Positions 55,291 to 63,299 of a DNA stretch of 64,000 bases are shown here, piece by piece. Below the pieces are notes generated by a model. The model did not search any database. It had not been told where the DNA came from and saw only the letters and a program-made list of their open reading frames with translations. Made by a program: the position numbers and the translations under genes. The DNA is from Litorimonas sp964352855 (lineage in GTDB: Bacteria > Pseudomonadota > Alphaproteobacteria > Caulobacterales > Maricaulaceae). The stretch's first letter is position 1, and every line of letters begins with the position of its first letter. The stretch spans positions 29,388 to 93,387 of the forward strand of contig CAYGTR010000006.1 of assembly GCA_964352855.1 (NCBI GenBank), written 5' to 3'.

Positions 55291-55318
55291 AAAAGGGGGC
55301 TTCAGCCCCCTTTTTTCA
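55291..55318 (+). terminator. Terminator after the prolyl oligopeptidase gene
   Basis: AAGGGGGC-TTCA-GCCCCCTT is a perfect hairpin followed by TTTT. It may also serve the convergent gene at 55322-56149. Confidence 0.9.
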
Positions 55319-55321
55319 TGC

Positions 55322-56149
55322 TTATGTATCTGAGCCATTCATGGGCATGGGCCGAATACAACGCCCTTCGGTAACACCCATATTATCAACGAGGGCCGGG
55401 AGGTTACGATAGCTCCCATCTTCATTTTTCGGCGCCCATTTTGGGCTGCTTCCACCAAAGAAGGTTTGCAGCGCCAAGGTGGTGATAGGAGCATCTTTGT
55501 TTTTATCATGAAAGGAAAGGCCCGCAAGCTCGCTGGCTTTCTCACCGTTCATCCAAACTTCAGACCGACCATTCTTTTGGCTTGTGCCAATGTCTAAATA
55601 GAGGGAGAGCGACACCCATTGACCCCGGGGAAGAGTGCTTGGCTCTCCAACAGCTTTACTGTCTTCGCCATATTTTCCGGGTCGATTTTGATGGTAGTTA
55701 TAGGTGACGGGACGCCCGCCTTCGCGCCACATGATGCGGCTTGACCATCCATCGAGCGTCGTTGTCTGCCCGCCCCAAACAGGGTTTTTCGGTGCAAAGC
55801 CAAAGAGTTTGCCACCTAGCACAAAATCAAAATCGGCCGGGAAATAAACATCAAAATTGAGCGTGGCTTGCCGGACTGAGCGCGGCAACGGAATATGCGC
55901 GCGGTTTCTCTCACTGCCTCTTTTATTGCTGACATAAAGCACTGACATCATGCCGTTTTCAACGCTGTAATTCTTTTCCTTATTAATTAATTTAGCGGCT
56001 TTTGATTGTCTGTTGTCGAAAGTTTCAAACAGTAAGGCGTTATCTGTTTCACAGGCTGCCGTGCCTGCAGGCAGAGATGTAATGTTCTTCGCCGCAACAT
56101 TTGAGGGGAATAGTGTTAAGGCGAGGCAGGCGAGACCAAGATATTTCAC
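55322..56149 (-). CDS. Secreted polysaccharide lyase-like protein (PL14 type)
   Basis: The start is a GTG whose GTGA overlaps the stop of the formylglutathione hydrolase gene. The 275-residue product has a signal peptide ending NVAA and a jelly-roll domain resembling the PL14 alginate-lyase-like family: LNFDVYFPADFDFVLGGKLFG, the central SSRIMWREGGRPVTYNYHQNRPGKYG (positions about 140-166), GQWVSLSLYLDIGT, and a late FGGSSPKWAPK. It may cut alginate or another uronic acid polymer. The catalytic residues cannot be fixed without a structural comparison. Confidence 0.72.
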   Translation of the reverse strand: MKYLGLACLALTLFPSNVAAKNITSLPAGTAACETDNALLFETFDNRQSKAAKLINKEKNYSVENGMMSVLYVSNKRGSERNRAHIPLPRSVRQATLNFDVYFPADFDFVLGGKLFGFAPKNPVWGGQTTTLDGWSSRIMWREGGRPVTYNYHQNRPGKYGEDSKAVGEPSTLPRGQWVSLSLYLDIGTSQKNGRSEVWMNGEKASELAGLSFHDKNKDAPITTLALQTFFGGSSPKWAPKNEDGSYRNLPALVDNMGVTEGRCIRPMPMNGSDT

Positions 56150-57000
56150 GCAACCTCGCTTAAAGCCTCAGCATGCCAACGCAAATGATCTTCAATGAAA
56201 CTGGCGACGAAATAATAGCTGTGGTCATAGCCTTCTTGTAGGCGGGAGGTGAGGGGTTGGCCTGCGGCTTTGCAGGCTTGGATGAATATCTCCGGCTTTA
56301 AGTGTTCTTCGCGGAAATTATCAGCGAGGCCTGTATCGATGAGAATATGCGCCTTCGATGTGTGCCCCGCCTGAATTAATGCGGTGGCGTCATAAGCCGT
56401 CCAAGCCGCTTCATCCTCGCCCAAATAAGCCTTGAAGGCTTTCTGCCCCCACGGGACTTGGGAGGGTGATGTTATCGGCGAAAAAGCTGAGCAGGATTTA
56501 AATTGATCTGGGTTTTTCAGGTGCAATGTAATCGCGCCGTGCCCGCCCATGCTGTGACCCGTTATGCCTTGGCGCGACATATCCGCGTCGAAATTATCCG
56601 CGATGATTTGCGTCAACTCATCCGTAATGTATCGATCCATATGATAATGCGCGGCCCAAGGATCCTCTGTGGCCGAGAGATAAAACCCCGCGCCTTGGCC
56701 GAGGTCATAGCCTTCATCATCCGCGACGCCCTCTCCGCGCGGAGAGGTGTCCGGCGCAATAATCATCAAGCCAAGTTCAGACGCCAAACGTTGTAAACCT
56801 GCCTTTTCCATCACATTCGCCCATGTGCAAGTCAGGCCCGATAGATACCAGAGGACAGGGTATGGCCCGCTTTGTTTGTTTTTGACGGGCGGCGTATAAA
56901 CTGCAAAAGTCATGGGCGTCTGCGTGACGGTACTTTCATGCGCATGCACAGAGAGCGTGCCGCCAAAGGAGATCCATTTGGATTTTGTTATGAGGCTCAT
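56146..57000 (-). CDS. fghA: S-formylglutathione hydrolase
   Basis: The 284-residue product is an esterase-D family enzyme: LWYLSGLTCTWANVMEKAG near residue 50, IIAPDTSPRGEGVADDEGYD, the nucleophile elbow GITGHSMGGHGA, and EGYDHSYYFVASFIEDH with catalytic His. It turns S-formylglutathione into formate and glutathione, the second step of formaldehyde detoxification. It follows the VOC gene by six bases, in the operon begun by adhC. Confidence 0.95.
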   Translation of the reverse strand: MSLITKSKWISFGGTLSVHAHESTVTQTPMTFAVYTPPVKNKQSGPYPVLWYLSGLTCTWANVMEKAGLQRLASELGLMIIAPDTSPRGEGVADDEGYDLGQGAGFYLSATEDPWAAHYHMDRYITDELTQIIADNFDADMSRQGITGHSMGGHGAITLHLKNPDQFKSCSAFSPITSPSQVPWGQKAFKAYLGEDEAAWTAYDATALIQAGHTSKAHILIDTGLADNFREEHLKPEIFIQACKAAGQPLTSRLQEGYDHSYYFVASFIEDHLRWHAEALSEVA

Positions 57001-57006
57001 TTAACT

Positions 57007-57373
57007 CTATGGAGCCCTATAAAACGCGCATATCTTATTGCCGACGGGATCGCGCAGATAAGCGCCGTAATTATCGCCAGGGGCGCCGTCGCGTTTGCCG
57101 GGTTTGCCTTCGCACGTGCCGCCATTGGCGCAGCCCGCTGCGTGGAACGCATCGACCTGCTCTTTATTTTCGGCTTGGAAACCAATCGTGCCGCCATTTC
57201 CAAATGAAGCGGCTCCGCCATCCGCAGGTTTTCCGACGCCAAACGCCCCGCCTTTATGGGAATAAAACGCACGGTCGCCCATGCGGCGTCCCTTTATGCC
57301 CAACGCCCCCAGAGCCGCATCATAAAAGCCAATCGAAACATCAGGGTCATTCGCCCCAACCATAATATGTGTG
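57007..57373 (-). CDS. VOC/glyoxalase family protein, start lost in assembly gap
   Basis: About 120 residues are visible, starting THIMVGANDPDVSIGFYDAAL, which in this family lies two or three residues after the initiator Met, so only the first codons are in the gap. The domain is one glyoxalase/VOC fold (FGVGKPADGGAASFGNGGTIGF; DNYGAYLRDPVGNKICAFYR, positions near the end). It could act on glutathione adducts given its place between adhC and fghA. Its substrate is unknown. Confidence 0.82.
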
Positions 57374-57473
57374 NNNNNNNNNNNNNNNNNNNNNNNNNNN
57401 NNNNNNNNNNNNNNNNNNNNNNNNNNNNNNNNNNNNNNNNNNNNNNNNNNNNNNNNNNNNNNNNNNNNNNNNN
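57374..57473. other. Assembly gap (100 N)
   Basis: Exactly 100 undetermined bases fall in the 3' end of adhC. The class III alcohol dehydrogenase family is about 370 residues and 326 codons are visible, so about 44 codons, a stop and the VOC start must fit in the gap; the run is therefore probably a placeholder shorter than the real sequence. Confidence 0.95.
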
Positions 57474-58453
57474 TCGACGATTTTGGGGACATCTGTACGC
57501 CCTCTGGCGCCGCCAAAGGCGGAGCCGCGCCAGACGCGACCTGTAACCAATTGGAAGGGCCGTGTTTGAATTTCTGCGCCTGCGGGGGCCACGCCAATAA
57601 TGACGCTCTCGCCCCAACCTTTATGGCAACATTCGAGGGCCGCGCGCATGACCTCGACATTGCCGATACATTCAAAAGAATAATCCGCGCCGCCGCCCGT
57701 GAGTTCGACCAGATAACCGACTAAGTCTTTGTGGTCTTTCGGATTGACGAAATCCGTCATACCAAATTGACGTCCCATCGCTTCACGTGCCGGGTTGATA
57801 TCGACGCCGACAATCTGGCGCGCCCCAATCAAACGTAGTCCTTGGATAACGTTCAATCCAATCCCGCCGAGTCCAAAGACCACGGCGGTGCAATTCGGCT
57901 CGGCTTTGGCCGTAAACATCACCGCGCCAATGCCTGTTGTGACGCCGCAGCCAATATAGCAAATCTTATCAAAGGGGGCGTCCTTACGCACTTTAGCGAG
58001 GCTGATTTCGGGGAGAACCGTAAAATTGGAAAAAGTCGACGTCCCCATATAATGGAGGATTTTTTCGCCCTTACAGCTAAAGCGCGACGTGCCGTTCGGC
58101 ATAACGCCTTTGCCTTGGGTCGCGCGCACTTTTTGGCAGAGATTGGTTTTCGGGTTCAGGCAGTACTCGCATTCACGACACTCCGCCGTGTAAAGCGGGA
58201 TAACATGATCGCCAGGTTTAAGGGATGTCACACCTTTTCCCACTTCACGCACAATACCCGCGCCCTCATGCCCTAATACAGCGGGAAATGCACCTTCGGG
58301 GTCATCGCCCGATAATGTAAACGCATCGGTATGGCACACGCCCGTCGCTTTGATTTCGACCAAGACTTCGCCCGCTTGTGGACCTTCGAGGTCTAATTCG
58401 ACGATTTCGAGCGGTTTTCCGGCTTCAAAAGCCACGGCGGCGCGTGTTTTCAT
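57474..58453 (-). CDS. adhC: S-(hydroxymethyl)glutathione dehydrogenase, 3' end in gap
   Basis: The ATG at 58453 has GGAG seven bases upstream. The visible 326 residues are a class III zinc alcohol dehydrogenase: GVCHTDAFTLSG and LGHEGAGIV (catalytic Zn site), ECRECEYCLNPKTNLC (structural Zn Cys), the IGCGVTTGIGAVMFTAKAEP region with the third catalytic-site Cys, and the NAD fold FGLGGIGLNVIQG. It oxidises the formaldehyde-glutathione adduct to S-formylglutathione. It heads the operon with the VOC and fghA genes. Confidence 0.95.
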
Positions 58454-58602
58454 AAGGGGGCTCCATTTTATGTCCATGTATAGTGTGACAGACACATATC
58501 TGAATTGAAAGTGTGTTTCATATGAAAATCTGATTCAGAAATTTGGCCACATTCTGAACAAAATTCAACGTTTAATCAGAACAAACATTGAAAGGTTTTC
58601 TT

Positions 58603-58761
58603 ATGAAACGCCCTATAACCCGGATCGTAACTCTTGCTCTTTTTGCTTTTTCAGCACTGTCTTTGACCGCCTGTAATACGGTTCAAGGGGTAGGGCAGGA
58701 TATTGAAAGCATTGGTCGTGGAATTGATAAAACCAGTGAAAACGCAAAACGAAAAATCTAG
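58603..58761 (+). CDS. Entericidin-like lipoprotein (first of a tandem pair)
   Basis: This 52-codon gene reads MKRPITRIVTLALFAFSALS and continues LTACNTVQGVGQDIESIG. The lipobox LTAC is followed by the NTVQGVGQDIE motif of the EcnA/EcnB family (PF08085). AAAGG precedes the ATG. Entericidins are small envelope lipoproteins; in Escherichia coli the pair forms an antidote/toxin module that promotes lysis in stationary phase, but most alphaproteobacterial copies are uncharacterised. It is more basic at the C-terminus than its neighbour. Confidence 0.85.
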   Translation: MKRPITRIVTLALFAFSALSLTACNTVQGVGQDIESIGRGIDKTSENAKRKI

Positions 58762-58822
58762 AAAGCGGGGAACATTTCTGAACTTTCAAGCGTACCACCT
58801 GCATCTATTAACGGAGACAATA

Positions 58823-58966
58823 ATGAAACATTTTAACGCACGTAATATTATGACAACTTTGGTCGCTTTGGCCGCACTGTCTGTCACAGCTTGTAATACG
58901 GTCGAAGGTGTTGGCCAAGACCTCGAAAGTGCGGGCGATAAAGCCGAAGAAGTGACAAAGAAATAG
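58823..58966 (+). CDS. Entericidin-like lipoprotein (second of a tandem pair)
   Basis: This 47-residue gene (MKHFNARNIMTTLVALAALS, then VTACNTVEGVGQDLES) is a paralogue of the one 61 bases upstream. GGAG lies six bases before the ATG. The mature part is about 26 residues, starting at the lipobox Cys, and ends EEVTKK. A shared terminator follows at 58985-59015. Confidence 0.87.
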   Translation: MKHFNARNIMTTLVALAALSVTACNTVEGVGQDLESAGDKAEEVTKK

Positions 58967-58984
58967 TCACCTTCACAAGACAAT

Positions 58985-59015
58985 AAAAAACCCGCTTAAG
59001 TGAGCGGGCTTTTTT
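58985..59015. terminator. Bidirectional terminator after the entericidin pair
   Basis: AAAAAACCCGCTTAAG pairs with TGAGCGGGCTTTTTTA-type sequence, giving A- and T-tracts on both sides. It serves the convergent lipoprotein gene as well. Confidence 0.88.
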
Positions 59016-59020
59016 ATGTT

Positions 59021-59407
59021 TTATCCAAGAACATTATGTCCGCGATTAGCGAGGCAATTGAGTAATATTTCCCGCCGCTGTCCGCGTGTTTTTAACGCTT
59101 CGGAGCCCCCGCCAAACAAGCCGCCAATAAGGGCGCCTGTAAAGAAATCACCTTCATCGGCGCTGTAAGCATTTGCGAGGCCTAATAATCCGCCAATCCC
59201 TGCGCCCACCAAAGCCTGCGTACGCACATCTGAATTATCGTAACGACGCTCTTCGGCATAGGACCGACACTCGGCAAGGTCTTGGTAATAAACGCCGTCA
59301 CGCGGCCCATCCACGATGGGTTGATGTGCCGCGCCGCCTGTTGCGCAAGCCGATAAAGCGCATGAGCTTATAAGACTCGTAAAAATAGCTGTTTTGAATT
59401 TTTTCAT
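59021..59407 (-). CDS. Glycine-zipper lipoprotein
   Basis: Started at the ATG at 59407 the product has 128 residues and a lipobox CALSAC. The middle has Gly-zipper repeats (GAGIGGLLGLANA; GALIGGLFGGGSEALKTRG), typical of YMGG/OmpA-linker-like envelope proteins, and there is a Cys pair outside it (AECRSY, LNCLANRG). These proteins insert in or line the outer membrane. The exact role is unknown. It is convergent with the entericidin pair. Confidence 0.75.
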   Translation of the reverse strand: MKKFKTAIFTSLISSCALSACATGGAAHQPIVDGPRDGVYYQDLAECRSYAEERRYDNSDVRTQALVGAGIGGLLGLANAYSADEGDFFTGALIGGLFGGGSEALKTRGQRREILLNCLANRGHNVLG

Positions 59408-59527
59408 TAATCTGCCCATTATTTATAAATCAAAAGATTTTTACAGGGTAATAGATGAATGGGGTCTGACAAAAACAGCTTTAAAACGCAAATTTGCAGC
59501 TAGGGTTTCAGTCCTCTGATCCAGGAA

Positions 59528-59926
59528 TCATACGGCTTTAGCGAGACTCCGCTCAATGTCATCCATCGGTGAATTGATGAGGACTTTATCTAATTCCCAC
59601 ACAATTTTGTCTGTGACTTCTTTATGTAAAGAGGGTCTGATTTCACCGAGTGTTTCAGGATCCGCCACCAAAGCCAAGTTGTAAAATTCGCCTTTGTGGG
59701 CCATCGCATAAAGCCGTTCTGCAATTTGTTTTGAAAATGTGGCTTCCATGGATTTGTTCGGACTTTCTTCCGGTGGACGTTTGCCAGCCGGGCCTTCATC
59801 CGCCAAATTTTTCGGTGTCCAGTGTCCTTTGGATGTCAGCTTATCATTCTTATATTCAAATAATTTTGCTTCTTCGCCAGTCGCAATTACGACCAATGTT
59901 TGCTGGGGTAAATTAATATCACTCAT
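59528..59926 (-). CDS. Host attachment family protein
   Basis: The 132-residue product matches the family annotated as required for attachment to host cells (PF18856 and relatives): TLVVIATGEEAKLFEYKND near the start, then LADEGPAGKRPPEESP, FSKQIAERLYAMAHKGEFYNLALVADPETLG (positions about 64-94), and the closing VTDKIVWELDKVLINSP. The family is related to the eRF1 domain 3-like bacterial proteins and is cytoplasmic; the name comes from an Agrobacterium mutant and does not prove that role. GGAGA precedes the ATG. Confidence 0.82.
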   Translation of the reverse strand: MSDINLPQQTLVVIATGEEAKLFEYKNDKLTSKGHWTPKNLADEGPAGKRPPEESPNKSMEATFSKQIAERLYAMAHKGEFYNLALVADPETLGEIRPSLHKEVTDKIVWELDKVLINSPMDDIERSLAKAV

Positions 59927-59991
59927 ACCGTCTCCTTATTGTATAAGAAAACTACGCTTGTCAGACTGAGGCGTTCCGTCAGTTTTTCAGT

Positions 59992-60546
59992 CTAAACCTT
60001 CTCAGTAATCTTAATTGCCGCGTGACAACCTGCGCGGATGAGGCGGGAGAGCAAGGCGTAGCCTGGGGCCTCTTGCGCGCCGCCTTCTACGGCAATGTCG
60101 CGGTGGTGAAGCTCATCTTCGCGAAATTCACGGAAGGTCGCGGCCAGTTCCGGTTCCTCATCTTCAATCTCGCGGGATTGCGAATCGTAATGCTGCTCAA
60201 TGACGGTCTCAACGGCTTCGGTGCAGGCATGAGCCGCTTTTTCCCCCATCAGCGCCGTAACAACCCCCAAGCCATAGCCGGCCACATTCCATATGGGAGT
60301 CATGGCGGTTGGACGGACATTGCGTTCAATTAAGAGTTTATCAAAGGCGTCTAAGTGCTTTTGCTCTTCATCTTGCATTTCTTGGAGTTGCGTTGCCATT
60401 GCGCGGGTTTTTGGATTAGCGGCAAAGACGGCCTTTTGGCCTTTATAAATCGCAACGGCGCCATATTCGCCCGCATGATCAACGCGGAGCATCTTTGCCA
60501 CACGCGGATTGGTTCTTTTGCGTTGGGTTTGCTTATGATTCGACAT
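59992..60546 (-). CDS. coq7: Ubiquinone biosynthesis hydroxylase Coq7
   Basis: The 184-residue product is a diiron hydroxylase: MLRVDHAGEYGAVAIYKGQ with the first Glu ligand, EMQDEEQKHLDAFDKLL, VETVIEQHYDSQSREIE and FREDELHHRDIAV with the rest. It adds the last hydroxyl to the ubiquinone ring. Its start overlaps the dsbB stop by 14 bases, so the genes are transcribed together. Confidence 0.94.
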   Translation of the reverse strand: MSNHKQTQRKRTNPRVAKMLRVDHAGEYGAVAIYKGQKAVFAANPKTRAMATQLQEMQDEEQKHLDAFDKLLIERNVRPTAMTPIWNVAGYGLGVVTALMGEKAAHACTEAVETVIEQHYDSQSREIEDEEPELAATFREFREDELHHRDIAVEGGAQEAPGYALLSRLIRAGCHAAIKITEKV

Positions 60547-61051
60547 GGACTTGTCTTCCTATAATCGCGACGCCTATGGCTCCGAAAAGTGATAAAATAC
60601 CGTTCCATGTGGCCATAGACAGGCCGAGGAAAAGCCAAACTGCTTCGCTACAGGCGGGCGGTTTGAACTTTTGATCTAATGCTGCAAACGGATCGCTCCC
60701 TGAAAAATCAGGTAAGTTAACATCGCCGACGGCACAGCTCTGCGGGCCTTCCCACCATTTAAATTCGACCCCTGAATGATAAAAAGCGAGGCCTGCACTG
60801 CCGAGCAATAATAAAACTAACAGCAAGCGCATGGCGTGGGTGAGGGGTAATCCCAGCTTCACCACCATTATTCCCATCAAGGCGACCATTACGACGGCTT
60901 TGTGAACATGGCGCTGCCAATAACACATCTGGCAAGGCGCATAGCCAAACCCATATTGGGATACCCAAGCGCCAATCAGCAGACCACCCGAAAGGGAGAA
61001 CGCAAAAAGCGGCGCAAGATAAGCACGGTTGGACGGCAGCAAAGATGTCAT
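60533..61051 (-). CDS. dsbB: Disulfide bond formation protein B
   Basis: The 172-residue protein has four membrane helices and the DsbB motif APCQMCYWQRHVHK with both Cys; the second Cys pair is in QSCAVGD and PPACSEAV. It reoxidises DsbA and gives the electrons to ubiquinone, which fits its coupling to coq7. No dsbA is in the window. Confidence 0.92.
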   Translation of the reverse strand: MTSLLPSNRAYLAPLFAFSLSGGLLIGAWVSQYGFGYAPCQMCYWQRHVHKAVVMVALMGIMVVKLGLPLTHAMRLLLVLLLLGSAGLAFYHSGVEFKWWEGPQSCAVGDVNLPDFSGSDPFAALDQKFKPPACSEAVWLFLGLSMATWNGILSLFGAIGVAIIGRQVHVES

Positions 61052-61217
61052 ACAAGATATATAGGTGCAAAACCCCGCCTTGTCATGCGACGAAATACCA
61101 AGGTGAAATACCCAACGTCGTTAACCTGTTTTAATAGTCTTGGTGCAAACGCGAATTTCAGTGCCACTCAAGCCGATCTAGACATCTTTTTTTAAACATC
61201 TTTGGGTAGAATGCGGT

Positions 61218-63203
61218 ATGGGATGTGTGAAGCCGGCTTTGTGGGGTGTGGTGTTATTGGCGTTTATGGCGCTGATAGACGTAGATAGGGCTGTGGCGGA
61301 AACGCCGGGCAAAGACGGGGTAATGACCCTGTCGTCTGGGAACAATATTTTAAATGAATATGCGGGTGTGACCTCTAGTGCAAGTGCAGGGGCCTTTGCG
61401 ATTACGGTGGAGAACCTAGCGAGCCGTTTGCCTTCGCTTTCGCCTGGTGATCTAATTATGATCTATCAAGCAAATGGCGCGGCGATATCTCAAATTGATA
61501 CGGCGGCTTATGGGGCAGTCACCTCACTCGGCAATGCGGGGCGGTATGAATTTCAAACTGTTGCCTCTATTTCCGGAAACACCATAAATTTTGAGACCTA
61601 TGCGGGTAATTGTTCGGGGCTGGATTACAGCTATAATTCAGGGCGGGCGCAAGTTATTCGCGTGCCGCAATATTCTGATTTTACCTTAAATAGCGGTGCG
61701 ACTGTTACAGCGCCACAATGGGACGGCACTCGCGGGGGCGTGGTTGCGCTGCATGTGCAAAATACGGCGACAATTAATGGCACAATTAATGTGAATGCTG
61801 ACGGCTTTCGCGGCGGTGAATTAGATAATCTGACTTCACCGACTTCCGGTACGAAACCAGATGGCTACCGCAGCACATCTCCGAATGACGGCGCGGAAAA
61901 AGGCGAGAGCATTGCGGGCTATCAGATGGATTATACAGCTGGCATGTATGGTCGTGGGGCTCCTGCCAATGGTGGTGGTGGCGGTAACGGGCATAATGCA
62001 GGCGGTGGTGGCGGGGCAAACGGCAATAATGGCGTGACTTGGACGGGGCAGGGTAATCCGGATTTGAGCGATCCAAGTTGGACGGCAGCGTGGGATATTG
62101 ACGGATTACTCACCTCAACCTCTGTTAGCGGCGGCGGCGGACGCGGCGGATATAGTTACGGTCGCGACGGAAATGCCCTTACAATGCCACCGGGCGATCC
62201 GGGTTGGACAGGCTCTGACGCGCGCCGGAATGTGGGGGGGTATGGCGGACGACCCGTACCTTTTGACGCGACAGGGCGTCTTTTCTTCGGCGGCGGCGGT
62301 GGGGCAGGTGATGCCAACAACACTGCGGGTGGTGCAGGTGGACGCGGCGGTGGCTTGGCGTTTCTGATTGCTGAGACAGTCACGGGATCAGGCACAATTT
62401 CTGCTAATGGACAATCCGGACGCAATTCTACGCCGTCACATAATGACGCGCCGGGCGGCGGCGGTGGCGGCGGTACGATTGTTATTAAAGCGGATACGCT
62501 CTCCGGCGTCACTCTGCGTGCGCGGGGCGGCAATGGCGGCAATCAACTCATTACCAATAATGAAAATGAAGGGCCCGGTGGTGGCGGTGGCGGCGGCGTC
62601 ATCGCGATAGAGGGCGGCTTTACCTCGACCAATGCGAGTGGCGGTAATAACGGCACGACCTCTTCGTCTTCTATGACGGAGTTTATCCCCAATGGCGCCA
62701 CCCAAGGTGCGCAGGGACAAGACAGTGCGAGCGCGCCGTCTGATACAGCCCTACCTTTTTGTCGTATCCCCAATACGCGTCTGACAGCGACCAAAGATGT
62801 CAGCTTTTGGGATCCGAGCGGAACAGGCGTTTATGCGGTGCCGGGTGAAGATGCGCTCTATACGCTTACCATTCGCAATGACACAATCACGCCTGTTGAT
62901 CCCGGGACGATTGTTCTGGTCGATAAAATGCCGCCGGATATGTCATTTTACAATGACGAGTTGGATCCGAGTTCCGCCCCTGTCTCCGGCCCCGTTGAAT
63001 TTATCGATAGTGGCTCGACGCTGTCATGTTGCACCGCCCCGGGCCAAATTGAGTATTCTGACACAGCAATTGGAGTGCCTGTCTTTGGCTATGTTCCTGA
63101 ACCCGGACATGACAATAATGTGCGCTATATCCGTATCACGCTCGGCGGACAAATGGCGCCAAATTCATCCTTCCAAGTCAGGTTCAGAGCGAAAATTCAA
63201 TAA
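61218..63203 (+). CDS. Glycine-rich secreted protein with C-terminal DUF11 domain
   Basis: The 661-residue product has a signal peptide ending RAVAE. Residues 30-235 are beta-rich (GDLIMIYQANGAAIS; LHVQNTATINGTINVNADG). Residues about 245-480 hold many Gly runs, such as GGGGGAGDANNTAGGAGGRG, next to Asn and Asp, giving a flexible extended region. From about 515 to the end is a DUF11 domain (DALYTLTIRNDTITPVDPGTI) with a Cys-Cys pair. It is probably a surface or matrix protein. It is the fourth DUF11-type gene in the window, 19 kb from the others. Confidence 0.75.
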   Translation: MGCVKPALWGVVLLAFMALIDVDRAVAETPGKDGVMTLSSGNNILNEYAGVTSSASAGAFAITVENLASRLPSLSPGDLIMIYQANGAAISQIDTAAYGAVTSLGNAGRYEFQTVASISGNTINFETYAGNCSGLDYSYNSGRAQVIRVPQYSDFTLNSGATVTAPQWDGTRGGVVALHVQNTATINGTINVNADGFRGGELDNLTSPTSGTKPDGYRSTSPNDGAEKGESIAGYQMDYTAGMYGRGAPANGGGGGNGHNAGGGGGANGNNGVTWTGQGNPDLSDPSWTAAWDIDGLLTSTSVSGGGGRGGYSYGRDGNALTMPPGDPGWTGSDARRNVGGYGGRPVPFDATGRLFFGGGGGAGDANNTAGGAGGRGGGLAFLIAETVTGSGTISANGQSGRNSTPSHNDAPGGGGGGGTIVIKADTLSGVTLRARGGNGGNQLITNNENEGPGGGGGGGVIAIEGGFTSTNASGGNNGTTSSSSMTEFIPNGATQGAQGQDSASAPSDTALPFCRIPNTRLTATKDVSFWDPSGTGVYAVPGEDALYTLTIRNDTITPVDPGTIVLVDKMPPDMSFYNDELDPSSAPVSGPVEFIDSGSTLSCCTAPGQIEYSDTAIGVPVFGYVPEPGHDNNVRYIRITLGGQMAPNSSFQVRFRAKIQ

Positions 63204-63299
63204 ATCACAAAACCGCCGCCCTGCGCTGCTAACGCATATTGCGCGTTCTGTTCATTTTCGTTAACGCTCCCTTCACTCACCCTTATTACAAGGTCTTCT

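Noticed and set aside
57007..57675. One frame running through the N gap, joining adhC DNA and the VOC gene
   Set aside because: It crosses undetermined bases and the adhC part is out of frame; the two genes are separate.
61121..61134. TTAACCTGTTTTAA as a full CtrA box
   Set aside because: Spacing between the TTAA halves is six, not the usual seven bases, so the match is weak.
62098..62610. Gly-codon runs as tandem DNA repeats or CRISPR-like array
   Set aside because: The repeats are irregular coding runs with no fixed unit or spacer length.
61786..62794. Pro- and Ala-rich frames opposite the glycine-rich gene
   Set aside because: They are antisense shadows of GGC/GGT repeats, lacking ribosome sites.
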